Below, piece by piece: positions 1 to 12,020 of a DNA stretch of 64,000 nucleotides. How positions within the stretch are numbered: position 1 is the first letter of the stretch; every line of letters starts with the position of its first letter. Made by a program: the position numbers and the translations under genes. The DNA is taken from assembly GCA_036583965.1 (NCBI GenBank), contig JAZBQD010000021.1, positions 19,692,771-19,756,770 of the forward strand. The letters are read 5' to 3'. Source of the stretch: Prunella strophiata. Taxonomy: Eukaryota > Chordata > Aves > Passeriformes > Prunellidae. The notes below the pieces were generated by a model that worked only from the letters and a program-made list of their open reading frames with translations, was not told the DNA's origin and did no database searches.

Positions 1-1570
1 CACCAGATCTCTTGGAAAGGATCCTCACCTGTGCACCACCCGCAACCCAGCCCAGCACATGAGAGGAAGGAACTCCCCCAAATTATGACAGCAAACAAAA
101 AACCCAGATCCATTTCTGCTCAGTTATAAACCTGGTGACTTGAGTCATTGGAATCATGACTGTTGAAAAGACTGCTAAGCAACATCAAATCCAACCGTTT
201 AACCCAGCAGCACTATGTACATAAAACATTCCCATTCCAATTACCTTGGGAATTCTACTCCGGGATGTTGTTCAGTTGGATTTTTGGTTGGGGTTTTTTG
301 GCTGTTGTTTGGTGGGGTTTTTTGGAGTTTTTGGGTTTTGAAGGGTTTTGTAACCTCATTTAGCTCTTATCTCAGTGTCAAGCTGTGGAATTCATGGTCC
401 ACAGCCATATTCTGCAACACCCCCAACATCTGAAACCCGAGTGTGGTGATTTTCCTGCTCAAGCCCTCTTTTGTGTGTGTATCTCAGAAAGAGCCTCAAA
501 TCATTGCATCTTCCTTTACACTCCTTCCAACCACTCTAAAAATCCACTGTGGGCAAAAACACCTCCAAAACACTCAAGTGCTCCCCCTTTTCATTGCTTC
601 TGCCTCTGAATTTCTCATTTTTCTGCCTCCTTGGTGGGAGGAATTTACCGAATGAGAGGCAAGCACTTGATGGCACATGCATTGAGCCATTTATATAATA
701 CAAGATATTTTCCATGTTTTTGTCGGCTCTTCACACTTCTGTTTGCTTTTTCCACCACTGCGTGTGTGGTGCCAAGGCTAACATTGAGCAACCACTGAGG
801 GCTTTAAGCACTTCTTCTCCATTAATATATAAACTCAGAACAGGAAAAAATTGGAGAAGCAGCTCCTTGGGCATTTGGCAGGGAAGAATTCAGCTCCCAG
901 CAGCTTCTCCCAGCTCCCAGTGCCACGTCCCAGTTGACAAGAAGCCAACACCAAAACCAGGTGGCCAAAGGGCTACTGGATCTGCTGGCCCATGGATGAA
1001 GCAGGACCATGAGGGAAGCACCATAAAATAGCTTGGAGTGGTCCTTTTCCAGGATTTTCTGGGTGTGGGAAGTTTAAACACCATGGGAAGAGTGTGCACT
1101 GGGCTGGGCGCTGCACAGGCCCCACAATGGGACCCCAGGCCCCAAAACATGACACTTTTCCAACCCTTCCTGCACCCAGAGGCCAAATGGATGCTCAGGA
1201 CAAAGCCAGCTCCAAAGACAACTTTCCTGGAGAATCTTTCTCCTGAGGTTCCAGGCTGCAGTCCAGGATGCTGCTCCACAGGGTTAGGCCCATGCCTTAG
1301 CTTAGGAATGTGCTGAGCTCTGCTGAACCCGGTCCTCTCAGACCCACCTTGGGTCACAAAAAGCAGGAATCAGGGATATGGGATGAGCCAGGATCAACCT
1401 CCCAGCCGTGCTGGGCTTTTATCATCATCCCCCACTCACAAACCACCTCACGTGTGGGGTCACACAAGAACCACGTGGACACATCCAGCATGATTCCGCT
1501 CAGAGCTCCAACATGCAAAATGATTTTCTTAAGTGCTTTGGAAGCTCTGGAAGTGTTTTTGATTCCCACT
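1..1570. other. Unique non-coding flank, no gene recognised
   Basis: I see no gene, exon series or recognisable transposon here. Short open frames exist on both strands but none resembles a known protein. Positions 283-350 are a G/T-rich low-complexity stretch of GGGG and TTTTTT runs. The rest is ordinary mixed-composition DNA. Absence of a gene is a judgement from reading only; distant exons cannot be excluded. Confidence 0.6.
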
Positions 1571-1574
1571 TTAT

Positions 1575-1760
1575 TTCCAGGTCAGTGGATATTCTGAGTG
1601 GGAAGGGATCATCAAGTCCAGCTCTTAAGTGAGGCCCATCCAGGCACTGAACCACGACCTTGGTGTTATCATCATCACACACTGGCCAAGGGAGCTGATC
1701 TCATGAAGAATTCCAAGCTCATCCTTGATTATTCCAAGTTTCCCTAATGTTCAGTGCTGA
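1575..1760 (-). mobile_element. Possible degraded CR1 LINE 3' end
   Basis: The segment reads like a reverse-complemented CR1 3' end. It contains GGGAAGGGATCATCAAGTCC followed by text resembling the usual CR1 tail. Similarity is low and I rely on memory of the avian CR1 consensus, so this is tentative. Confidence 0.35.
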
Positions 1761-2009
1761 ACATCACTACAGACCCAAACACATCCACAGGCAACCTTGA
1801 ACTTTGCATTACCTGAACTCAGCCCATCCAAGAGAGACACAAAAATCAAGATTTATCTGTTTTTTCCCACTCCCTCAAGCTTCTAACACCACCAAATATC
1901 CTGGTTCAAAAACATTCCACAAAGCTTTTCCCTCCAAAGCCAGAATATTACAAACCCCAGAGCAACAACCCAGTCCATGCTTTCAGGGGAAATTCCAGGA
2001 AGATGCTGG

Positions 2010-2105
2010 AGTGCTTGGGATGGAAAAGACCTGAAAACCTCCCCTCATCCAACCCTGCTGAGGCGAGCTTCCATAACCCAGGCTGGTCAGAACCATGGGA
2101 AATAA
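2010..2105 (-). mobile_element. Very weak CR1-like fragment
   Basis: A GGGATGGAAAAGACCTGAAA stretch followed by CATCCAACCC and CAGGCTGGTCAGAACC resembles the reverse complement of a CR1 3' UTR. It is short and diverged and could be chance similarity in a CR1-rich genome. Confidence 0.25.
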
Positions 2106-2579
2106 ATGTCATTGGGAGCTGCTGATCCACCACAGGAGTCATTTATTTGGGGAAAAACCAACCAACAAATGTCCAGCCCTCAACAACCAGGTGCGAACAA
2201 GAATTTAGTAAATTTAACACAAATCCCTCTAAACTTTGCGACAACATTTAGGCCCTGGAGGCTCCTATTAATCAGCACTAAACCCTCCTCCTATGAAGGG
2301 GGGGGAAAATTCCTCCATTACAGGCTGTTTTCCAAGCTGGTCCTGGCCAACCAAGGCAACATTTATTATTTTTAAGATTCCCACCCCACCCATGTTGTTG
2401 ATTTTTTTTTATAGTACATTATGGACTCCACAAGGTTAAAGGAAACACCCCAGAAATCCATAGGGACAAAACAAAAGAACAGAGAAGAGGCCTCCAGAAT
2501 GGCTTTTCCCTGGATAAATTGATCTCAGTTCTTCCAGCTCTGATACACAAAACAAGTTGTGCGGGGAGAGGACTTTTAT

Positions 2580-2800
2580 CTTTGCCGAAAAAAAAAAAAA
2601 AAATAATACCTAGCTTTCTGATAACATTAAAAAAAAAACCCAGAATGGGGAAAAAAATGAGGAAAAAATGAAATACTATAAAAACCTGGAAAATAATTAA
2701 TAGATTTTTCTGTGCTTTCATAATAACATTCACTTGGGTAACCATAAAAAGCGATTATTATGGTAATAAAAAGGAATGAATTAATTGATTATGAATCCCA
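2580..2800. other. AT-rich non-coding block
   Basis: This AT-rich stretch has A runs at 2,587-2,602 and 2,629-2,638 and several TAATTA/ATTAATTGATTA-type strings near 2,694-2,790. There is no coding signal. It could be low-complexity sequence or a homeodomain-binding conserved element; only cross-species alignment would tell. Confidence 0.35.
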
Positions 2801-3394
2801 GACAAACTGTTCCCTTCCAGAATTCTAAGACTGACCCCTGCATAGAAAAGCACTCTAAATGTCTGTGCTCACTGCAGCCATGGGGCCAGAAAGGTCTTCC
2901 ATGGGTTTACAGGATTGATTTTCATTTCCAAAAGTTTTCTTAGGAGTTAAAATGGGAATATAAACCGGATCATGTTGGAACCTCAAGTGCAAGTTGTAAC
3001 TTGTGCTCCCATTTACGCACGCTCGGGATCAGTTTTGTCTGTGCCTTCCAGACACAAAATTTGGGAAAGGGGATCCATGTGCAATTCCCTCAAACTGGCA
3101 TTTTCCTCAACACACAGAACTTGATATCCAAAGTATTTGCTCATAACTTTTGTTTGCAGGCAGCATCCAGAAATGACAAGGGGTTTTTGTATGGACTGAC
3201 CCTCCCAGAGACTGTAAACTGTCAGAAACAGGGAAGACAACCAAATAAATCCAAATAATAAATCTGAAATCCAAGAGGGGAACTTTTCACCACCCAGAGT
3301 GAGTCACTGTGGACATGACCTCAGGGGTAATGAAAAAAATTCCCAACAAAGCACAAACCCACAGAACACTGGGATTTCACCAGAGTAGGCTTAG

Positions 3395-3598
3395 GTGGGA
3401 TATTGAGAAGGAAAATTTCCCTGGGAGGGTGGGGAGAGGCTGGGATGGAATTCCCAGAGCAGATGTGGCTGCCCCATTCCCTGGCGAGTGTCCCAGACAG
3501 GCTGGACAGGGCTTGGGAAACAACCTGGGACAGCAGAAGGTGGAACTGGATGAGCTTTAAGATCCCTTCCAACCCAAACCATTCCATGATTCCATGGA
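3395..3598 (+). mobile_element. CR1 LINE 3' end fragment
   Basis: The order matches the avian CR1 3' UTR in the sense direction. It begins with CCCTGGGAGGGTGGGGAG, passes CCCAGAGCAGATGTGGCTG and CAGGCTGGACAGGGCTTGGG, then reaches the tail GATGAGCTTTAAGATCCCTT and an ATTCCATGATTCCATG end. CR1 copies are usually 5'-truncated like this. No reverse-transcriptase frame is present. Confidence 0.8.
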
Positions 3599-5090
3599 TA
3601 ACCCAGCCCAGGGAACGAAATCCATCCCCTCTCCACACCTGCCCCGGGCAGGAGGCTCCACAGAAGCCCCAAATTCCAACCCAAGGAGCAGAGAGCAGAA
3701 CTGGAGCTCCTTCCAAAGCAAACAGCCATAATTCAGGATATGGACGACTGCCCCAAAGACACAATTGAATAAGAGGCAGGAGATCTTCTAATAAAGCCCA
3801 ACTGCCTGGTCTGGGTTTCCAGCTGCTCCAAGTGCAACACCAATTCTGGATTAAACTGAGCTAATCTAAACCATGAACATGAACCATCCCTTGGTTAGAT
3901 CTGCAACCCTCTTCGTCCAGTCCAGCTCGTTTTCCCAGAGTTCACAAGTGACAAATAAACCTCCAGAAAAAAAGAGGAATTGTGTCAGCCTCTCGTGTAG
4001 TCTGCTATTAAATAAGTCCCTCAACACAAACCATAATAAAATTCATTTAACTGGACTTTGTAAAACGTGATTCCCCACCTTGATAATTAAAAAGATACTG
4101 TAATAAAAGTCTTTAGTCCTCATGTGCTGCACAGTTGTTTCCCATCTGATTTTTATCTGAGGGCGGGGGATTAAAAAAATAGAAATTGAATTGCCCTGTT
4201 GTTGCAGCCTTGTCGTGCCAGGCACACTTTCTGAGATATTCTGGTGTCAAATAAATTCATGCAGAAATTCAGAGCCTGATGCCCAGCACTGCTGGGCCGA
4301 TCCAAGCCCAATCCCTGCACCCTGTGGCATCAGCTGGGCTTCCCTGAACAGAATATCCCAAATTTTGGCACCTCCCCCTTGGTCAGGACAGTGGGATTAT
4401 TTCGTGCCTGCCAATCTGGAGTCAGCACCAATCCTCAGATCAAAGCCTTTGTAATCAATGAACAGGAGAAGCAGGGTGCAGCACCAGCCCTTCCCACCCA
4501 GCTTTGCCAATGCCCAGGATCCTCCTGCCTGCCTTCCAAGAGAAAAATGGGAAGCTACTTGACTCAAACTGAAAAAATGTCATTTTCCCTGACTCGAGCA
4601 GGACCAGAAGGAAAATTCCCTCCCAGGTTAAAACCAACACTCTGCCTGAGCAGCCTCTTGTTCTCTTAGCATCATCTTGGGGCAGAGCACCAGCATTCCC
4701 AGGGATTTTTCCTGGTCCATTTGCCCCTTCTGACCCAGATTCCCCAAACCAGCCAGGATTCCAGCCCCACTCTCTGGGAAAACCCTGCAGATTTCCCTGG
4801 AGCTGCTTTGGATGCAGCTCCTCTGCAAGACCAGAGCTTCCACAGGTTGGTTTGGGTTGGAGGGACCCAGCCCTTGGAATAGGAATTTCCATTGTTCCAC
4901 TTATCTTGGCCAAAAATCAAAAATAAGGTTTGGTTGTTTCCCCCAGCACGCTGGGGCTGTGAGCAGAGGAGACTCCACAAGGGTAACTCTGGAATCTCCA
5001 TCCTCACAGCCAGGAACTGATCAGGAACTGTGCTGGAAGCAAAACAGGACCAACCCCAGGGAAATGGCACCAATGACAACCCAGACCCCA
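3599..5090. other. No gene recognised
   Basis: Mixed non-coding DNA between two CR1 fragments. Open frames on both strands, up to about 150 codons, resemble no known protein and overlap one another on opposite strands, as expected for stop-poor avian DNA. No RNA gene or repeat is evident. Confidence 0.5.
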
Positions 5091-5095
5091 CAGAA

Positions 5096-5240
5096 ATTTG
5101 GGATCATTTGGGTTGGAAAGGACATTAAAGGTCAACCAGGCCAACCCTTGACAGCAAGATCCTAAAGATGCCAGACAGGACCTGGCTCCAAACTCATCCA
5201 CAAGGACACCACCTCTGGTTTATGCAATTCCAGTCCCCTC
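5096..5240 (-). mobile_element. CR1-like 3' end, reverse orientation
   Basis: GGATCATTTGGGTTGGAAAG followed by GACATTAAAGGTCAACCAGG is the reverse complement of the tail found in several avian CR1 subfamilies. The downstream CCTGGCTCCAAACTCATCC part fits less well. The element is truncated and has no coding part. Confidence 0.5.
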
Positions 5241-5422
5241 CTGACCTCCCTTGGCTGATCCAAACATGGGAGCTCAGCCCTTGGAGTGAGTGCAAAGGGA
5301 ACCCAAGTGCAGAATAGAAATCCTCCCTCCAAACACATCCCCCTTCCCAAAAACCAGGCAAACACACCGCACACGAGCAGGGGCCCACACTGGCTGCTTA
5401 TTCAACATACGTTCCTCCACCT

Positions 5423-5612
5423 CAGGCAAAAATCAGGCAAAAATCAGGCAAAAATCAGGCAAAAATCAGGCAAAAATCAGGCAAAAATCAGGCAAAAATC
5501 AGGCAAAAATCAGGCAAAAATCAGGCAAAAATCAGGCAAAAATCAGGCAAAAATCAGGCAAAAATCAGGCAAAAATCAGGCAAAAATCAGGCAAAAATCA
5601 GGCAAAAATCAC
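5423..5612 (+). repeat. 11-bp minisatellite, about 17 near-perfect copies
   Basis: The unit AGGCAAAAATC is repeated about 17 times with essentially no variation, suggesting recent expansion or frequent slippage. Because 11 is not a multiple of three, one strand gives open frames that cycle through the same peptide motif (RQKSGKNQAKI) in different phases, producing spurious proteins of 122 and 135 residues. There are no unique spacers between units, so it is not a CRISPR array. Confidence 0.97.
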
Positions 5613-6860
5613 CTTCCTGAAGCAGGAGGAGGCACAGGCAAAGCAGCATTATAAAGCTCACCAAAAGTCTAAGTTTTACCAGAGTAAGTATTTTTAAATC
5701 TGCTCAGAAAACACACCCCCAAATCAAGTTCATTCCCCAGCACAGGTTCTGCTACAATCCCAAAGAATATTAATTTGTAGGTGCATTTATTATAGGACCA
5801 GCCTAAAAGCAACTGCAGCATTTTTATCTCACATATGGGCCTGGAATGAAGCTGATTTCTCCATATTTACCCAGATGTGAACTAACATCTGTCCACAGAG
5901 CAGACAAAGCTCCAGGCTGGATAATTTCACACCCAGATAAATCCCAACTTAGATCATGCAAGGAGTAGCCAAGAGTAAAACATGAGGATAAATGGGGAGA
6001 GAGCACCAGAGGACCAGGGTTGGGATGGGAGATCTTGGAGCTTTTTTCCAGCCTCAATGATTCCATGAGATCAGGAATGGGATTTATTGTCCCCAGCCAG
6101 TGAAATGATGGAGCCTGGACTGGGAGGCTGTGCCCAAAGAGCAGCACAGGAGAGAATGCACAGGTTTGGAATCTGCAAAGTGTCTGGCAAAACAAGGATT
6201 TGAACCTCACTGAGCACTTCAAACAGTCCCACTGCAGAAACAACGATGGGAAAAAAACCAAACCAAAACCACCCAGAAATGCAAATGTTAATGTTGAGTT
6301 TTATCTTTTGGGATCATTTTGAAATTGGGATCTACACCTTAAACCTGAGCTCAGCTGCTGCCAGACAGAGCAACCTCTGCCAGCTTCAGCATCAAAATAA
6401 AACAAAATAGAGCTGTTAGGCTTTTTCCCTATTAGAATAAAAAAAAAAAAAAATCAGTGTATTGAACTATAAAGTATATTAAAAAGAAAAAAGAGCTTAT
6501 TTATATAATTGAAATCTCAGTCACAAAACCCTTTAGAGCCACAGAGAGGGAAAAAACACAAACAACAACCTGTGCACACAGGTCAGGCTGAGTTCCTCCT
6601 GCACACTCCAAAACCCGGGAGCAGTTTGGGAGGGATTGCAGCTTCCCAGCGCTGTCAGCACACGAGAGGGCACTGTTCTGTAGGCTCAGCTCAAACCCAC
6701 CCCGTGCTCCTGCAAATCCATCCCTGGGCTCAGCCCAAGCTGCCAGAAGTGAATGGAATCAGCATCCTCAGCTCTTCCAGGCTATCCTTCCCCTCCCTGC
6801 CCAGCAGCATCGATATTTGGGCAGGGAATTATGATAATCAAAGCATTTTTCAGGCATTAT
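5613..6860. other. No gene recognised; weak CR1 tail and A-rich tracts
   Basis: Non-coding. Positions 6,010-6,068 resemble a diverged sense-strand CR1 tail (GGGAGATCTTGGAGC, then CAATGATTCCATGAG). Positions 6,439-6,453 are a poly(A) tract, followed by an A/T-rich stretch to 6,512. I see no RNA gene or convincing exon. Confidence 0.5.
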
Positions 6861-6864
6861 GAGA

Positions 6865-7262
6865 CAGGGAGCTCACTCAGGGCAAGGTTTTTGGTTTAGT
6901 TTTGTTTTTTTTTTTTTTTTTTTCTGGGGGCATCAATCAGGTGTGATGGAGATTTCACAGGGTCTAAAAACCTTCAGGAGACTCCCAGGTCCAATCCAGC
7001 AGGGGAAAGTTATTCAATTTTAGCCCAATATTTAAGGTTTAAACAAACTAATCAATAAACTCAACATTACAAGAGAGGACTCCATTCAGGACAAGTTTGG
7101 TTGTTTTTTGTTTTTTTTTGCTGGTGGCATCTGCACTGGATAAATCAGGTGTGATGGAGATTTCACATGGCATAAAAAACCTTCAGGAGACCCCCACAAC
7201 CAACCCAGGAGGGAGAATTCATTCAGATTTAGCCCAGTATTTAATGTTTAAAAAACAAACAA
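6865..7262 (+). repeat. Duplicated unit, offset 208 bp
   Basis: Positions 6,865-7,050 and 7,078-7,262 share the same order: a CTC/TTCAGGGCAAG-like lead, a G/T-rich tract with a T run, CAGGTGTGATGGAGATTTCA, AACCTTCAGGAGAC, TTTAGCCCA and a TATTTAA end. The shared CAGGTGTGATGGAGATTTCA core lies 208 bp apart. Identity is roughly 75-80% by eye, so the duplication is old. The origin of the unit is unknown. Confidence 0.85.
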
Positions 7263-10240
7263 ACCCAAAAAATTGGATTAAATCCACTGGAAAAGTGATT
7301 GGAAATTCAAGTGACACTCCAGGGCCTCCAATCTGTGATTCCAAGAGGTGCCAACACTTTCAGGCTGCAGCAGCAGCAGATGGGACAGGAAAAGGGTTTT
7401 GGGCCAAAAAAGCAAATTAACCAACAGGTGGAAGAGAGCTCCTAGTGCCCCAGAGCTGAAGCTGCCCAGACTAAAACCCTGCTGAAATCTGCTCCTTTAG
7501 TAACTCCACCTCCACCTTGTGCCACCTCAGGCTGCCACACTTGTCACCTGCATTTCTGCCACCCACCCTCATGCCCTCTGAGCCAAAATCCTGGTGCTGT
7601 TCCCCACATCCTCCCTGCTCCTGCAGCTCCCCAGCTCAGGGAGCAGCACATAATAATAAAATGATTTCAGGCACACTCAGCCCCTCCTGTCAAGCCCCAC
7701 TCCAGCTCCTGTGTTCCTCCTGCAGCACGTGTTGACAGATGCCACATTCCTGCTGCTGCAGGGCTCCTGGGGAAGCACAGGCAGACGGAACAGGAGGAAG
7801 GCATGAATTGCTCTGTTTGGGATAAAAAGAAACGTCTGCAAGGCTCCTCTTCCTCGAGGACACATGGTTCCCACTGAGGCGACAGGTAGCGGGCCTCCAG
7901 AATTCGATTTCCTGCCATTGCCATGAAAGCTTTTCCAATCTTGGGAGCGAAGTGGCCCAAAAATTGATGCAGTCCATTCATCCTGGTTGCTTTTTTGGGG
8001 GCTTTTCCTCTTTCTGGGCTGGGGATTTTTTGGAATTGGGCATCACCAACCCACTGTGGCACGCCTGGCACTGCCCCAACCTGGTGGCCACTGTGGCAAA
8101 CCCAGGAACCACTCAGCCCCATTTGGGGTTTTTTTCAGACACCCCCAAGAACACTCCTCTCAAGCCCACTTCTTGGTTTTTTAAAAAGGACACCCCAGGA
8201 ATGACCTTTGCCACGTTTGTTTCTCATAACAACTCCCTGACCCCTCAGCCACTTTTGTTCCAGGACATCCCCAGGAACTACTTTTGCCCCAAAGAGGCTT
8301 CACAGCCAGATAAAATCTTGTGATTTTTTCCCCTGGTTTTGCTACACAAAGTCAAATATTTGCTTTCCCCAATGATTTATTTTGGGAAGTGAATAAATGG
8401 GGGTTTAAGAGGAAAGATTTATCACCATCCTCTGTCTCAGATGTCTGTCCTGATGGAACTCTGAACATGAACAAATTGAATGGTAACCTATGGAGATGTC
8501 TGGAGATAAATCAGATTGAAAGGAAAAGAAGGAAAAGGAGACACAGAGTTCCCTTTTCCCTAAAATCCATTGCTCGTTTCTGAGCTCCCAGACCAAGGCA
8601 TCAAACCACCCCCAACCCCAAACACTCATCATATAAAGACACCTAAAAACACCCACTGCCTCCTTGACCAGTCTGTCCTCTTAACCCATTATTTTGTGAT
8701 GTCTATGAGAGAAACAACTCGTTTAGAGTAACGAGCATTGTCAGCTCCAAGAACTTCACTCCTTGAGAGCACGCAGGACACAGGGGCCAGCACCTCGTAG
8801 GTGGGACTCTGCAAGCCACAAGGCTACCGCCTCCTGTGCCTTTCCCAAGCCTCAATCTCCTGCAAATCTCTCAGGAACAACAATCCCTTCCTCTGCAGCA
8901 CAAGAGGATTTTCAAGTGCATTTCTTCACAAAACTGAGTCCCCTGAGGACCATGAACGCATCGGGGCTGACCTCCTGCACCACCCCAAAAATCATTTTCC
9001 CCGCTCACCCCAGCCCATAAAACCCAAAACTACATAAAAGCCTAGAATTGGGTCCTGGCTGAGCAGCCTCCCGTTGCAGGGCTGGTTTGAGGAGCAGGCA
9101 GGACCGCAAATCCTCTGTGGCACTTCCATCACAAGCTCTGGGCTGTGGCCAAGGCAGAAAGTGCTGGGCTTTAGCTTCCAGCTCGGATTCTCACTCTATC
9201 TTATCCTTTTGTTTCCAAAGTTTCTCTTTCAAAACGATCCCATGCATAACATAAATACCAAGTCACTTCCATTTATTTTAGGTTTTTTCTTCAGAAATGC
9301 AGTAGATTAAGAGCTTTTCAATCTCTTGCTCTCATTTTTTTTTAGCCCTTTTTTTTTTTAACTACCTTCTACTTTTGACATCCTTTGGAAAAGAAAATAT
9401 GACCAATCTCCATGGTTTTGGTGAGGGACAAGAGGCTTCCCCTTCACAACCATCCAGCACCCCACTGACCTTTGGGAGCTCATCCTGCCCTCCCAAAGGT
9501 TTTATTTATTCCCTTGGCAGTGCCACAGGGAGCACCCACCTGCCTCAACCCCAGCTCCAGCTGCATCCAAGCCTGTTTAATTTCCATGAGCTGAGCTTTC
9601 CAGAGCTCCCAGAGCTCAGCTCCTCCATCACCACCCTGCACTCCCCAGCCAAGGCTGAGCTCCAGCAGCAGGAATTTATCAGGACTCGGGGTCGCCCATG
9701 AGGGGATGGAACAAGAGCGGGCCAAGCTCACCGAGCCCAAGCACCAACCTCCCTGATGAGGAGTATTTTTATTTCAGATGTCTCAGCCAGTTTTGGATCC
9801 TTTGGTGTGGCTTCAGCCCGTAAAACACTAATTGTTCTCCTCAGATACACGGCCAGCCCTCCAGAAAAACACCCGGCTTTATTCCAGCTACCTTGTCAAG
9901 CAAATCCTTCAAGGATGAGGCAACTTTGGCTTGACCTCCATTCAAAAAGTGTCCACCAGAGCCCACATTTGTCTCCAGAACCACAACTGGAACAGTTTAT
10001 TGGGGGCTTTCTCCTCCCCTGCAGGAAAACAGAGCCATCAAGGGATGCTTTACTCAGCTGTGAAGCCCAATCCGAGCATTGAAGCCACAGCTGCTTTTCC
10101 CAGTCTTTTCCAAGGAAAACACAAAATTATCCATTAGTGCAGGGCACTGGGAGCAGAGGATTTGGGACCAGCCATCACTCAGGAGCAGCTCTCCAGGAGC
10201 ACAGGCACTAAGTGGGAATTGCTAAATAAAGTCCTCACTT
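7263..10240. other. No gene recognised
   Basis: Three kilobases of non-coding DNA with T-rich tracts at 8,131-8,138 and 9,338-9,359. Open frames on both strands, up to about 150 codons (for example 8,122-7,667 on the minus strand), match nothing I know. Nothing mobile is clearly visible. Confidence 0.5.
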
Positions 10241-10291
10241 TCCCTAACAAAGAACCCTCGGCTCCTTTATCCGGCAAATCCGGCTCTTAGG

Positions 10292-10323
10292 CCGAGTCAT
10301 AACAATCCACAAAAGTGACTCGG
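10292..10323. promoter_or_regulatory. Perfect inverted repeat of AP-1-like half sites
   Basis: CCGAGTCA at 10,292-10,299 is matched exactly by its reverse complement TGACTCGG at 10,316-10,323, with a 16-base spacer. A third CGAGTCA lies near 10,374-10,380. GAGTCA/TGACTC is the core of AP-1 and Maf recognition elements. A regulatory role is inferred; an 8-base inverted repeat can also arise by chance. Confidence 0.4.
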
Positions 10324-10569
10324 AGCCTTCCAGCAACTCCTGCAGCTCTGAGGAGCAGGCTGAGCAGGCAAACCCGAGTCACCACAGACAGCAGTGTGTT
10401 ACTGCAGTGAGAAATGAGTTACCACGAGGCAGGGCTACCAGTGCCACCCCATTACTCAACCCAGGCCAGCTGCTTTCATTCCCACCCAGCCTCAACCATC
10501 AAAGGCCCCGACAAATCCCGACTCTTCCCAACTTTCTTGCCCACCCAACAGCTATAAACATCCAGCGAG

Positions 10570-11110
10570 CCTCTCTGTGAGTAATGGGAACAGAATCTGC
10601 TCCGTGGCCGCGCGAGCGCTCGCCGGGGGCTCTCTGGTGGATTTGGCCTCGCGCAAACGTGCAACGTGATGTGATTTCCCACAAATGTTCCTGCCAGCGG
10701 GATTCTGCGCTCATCCCCGGCGGCTGGGGAATAAACAAAGGAGCAGAAAACACCAGCGAGGCGCAGCACTGGGTTTGGGATTGGAAAATATCCGTGGAGG
10801 ATGAGCACGTGACGGGAGCGGGGCCGATGCACGGGATCGGCTTCCCCGTGTTGGGAAAGAGGGAGAGTTGGCCTTGGTTCCCTCTCTACTTCTGCAGCCT
10901 CGTTTAGAAGAGGAAACAGAGGTAACAATTCATAAACCAATAAAATCCCATCTGAAAACCATCCCAGAAATTGGTCAAGCACTTCCCAGTTCGCCTCGGG
11001 CGCTGCGGTGCCGGCACACGCCAGAACTGCGAGGTGATGAAACGGGCGGGGGGCTCGGGCTGACAGGAGCATGAAAGGATTTCAGACACTCGAGCCACGG
11101 GGATGGCTCG
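10570..11110. promoter_or_regulatory. CpG-rich block, candidate island
   Basis: By hand I count more than 30 CpG dinucleotides in about 540 bases, concentrated at 10,600-10,850 and 10,990-11,100. Flanking DNA has very few. The cluster CCGCGCGAGCGCTCGCCGGG at about 10,608 is typical of unmethylated islands. In birds such blocks often mark promoters or enhancers. I cannot identify a first exon. A 198-codon minus-strand frame (11,072-10,476) crosses the block, but its protein is unfamiliar and probably reflects high GC. Confidence 0.55.
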
Positions 11111-11272
11111 GGTCACACATGGGGCTGCTCCTCCTGACAGGCTCCATCTGGGATCAGGAACAGCTGGGAAGAGGATTGAGTTTACACAGGCTCGGGGAGA
11201 GCACAAGCGGAGCGGCGGAGACGCCCCAGGTGCTCATCCGGCCTCACCACGTGCTCCAGGACAGAGACCCCA

Positions 11273-12020
11273 GGTTTTCCAAGGCCTCCTTGAACCTCGA
11301 GTCACTCTGCACAACAAAATCCCTGTTTCCAAGGGCCCTCCCCATGAGCTTTGGGAACAACTGGAAGAAATATCCTGGATTTTCCAAGGCCTCCATGAAC
11401 CCCTCAATTCACTCTGTATGATATCCCTGTTTCCAAGGGCCCTCACCACATAATCCAGGAGCAGCTGGGAATAAAGACCCTGGGTTTTGCAAGGCCTCCA
11501 TCCTGTTCACTCCACACAACAATATCCTTGTTTTCAAGGGCCCTCACCATGAGCTTTGGGAAAAACTGGAATAAAGATCCTGGATTTTCCAAGGCCTCCA
11601 TGAACCCCTCAATTCACTCTGTATGATATCCCTGTTTCCAAGGGCCCTTCACCATGAGCTTTGGGAACAACTGGAATAAAATTCCCAGGTTTTCCAAGGC
11701 CTCCTTGAACCTCGAGTCACTCTGCACAACAAAATCCCTGTTTCCAAGGGCCCTCCCCATGAGCTTTGGGAAAAACTGGAATAAAGATCCTGGATTTTCC
11801 AAGGCCTCCATGAACCCCTCAATTCACTCTGTATGATATCCCTGTTTCCAAGGGCCCTCACCACATAATCCAGGTCTTAAGCCCTGCAACAGCAACATCT
11901 CTGTTTCCAAGGGCCCCTCACTACAATAATCCAGGAGCAACAGGGGAATAAAGGTCTTGGGTTTTCCAAGTCCTCCAAGAACCTCAATTCACTCCTGCAC
12001 AATATCCCTGTTTCAGGGTT
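11273..12020 (+). repeat. Minisatellite with about 104-bp period
   Basis: The phrase GGATTTTCCAAGGCCTCC or a close variant starts at 11,273, 11,377, 11,482, 11,582, 11,689 and 11,792, with degenerate copies to about 12,020. Each unit also carries TCCCTGTTTCCAAGGGCCCT and GAGCTTTGGGAACAACTGG. Two unit types, CTTGAACCTCGAGTCACTC and CATGAACCCCTCAATTCACT, partly alternate, which suggests higher-order duplication. Apparent open frames here are by-products. Confidence 0.92.

Noticed and set aside
283..350. Telomere-like G/T repeat
   Set aside because: It lacks TTAGGG units; it is only a G/T-rich low-complexity tract.
5423..5612. Possible CRISPR-like array
   Set aside because: The 11-bp units are contiguous with no spacers, and the genome is avian.
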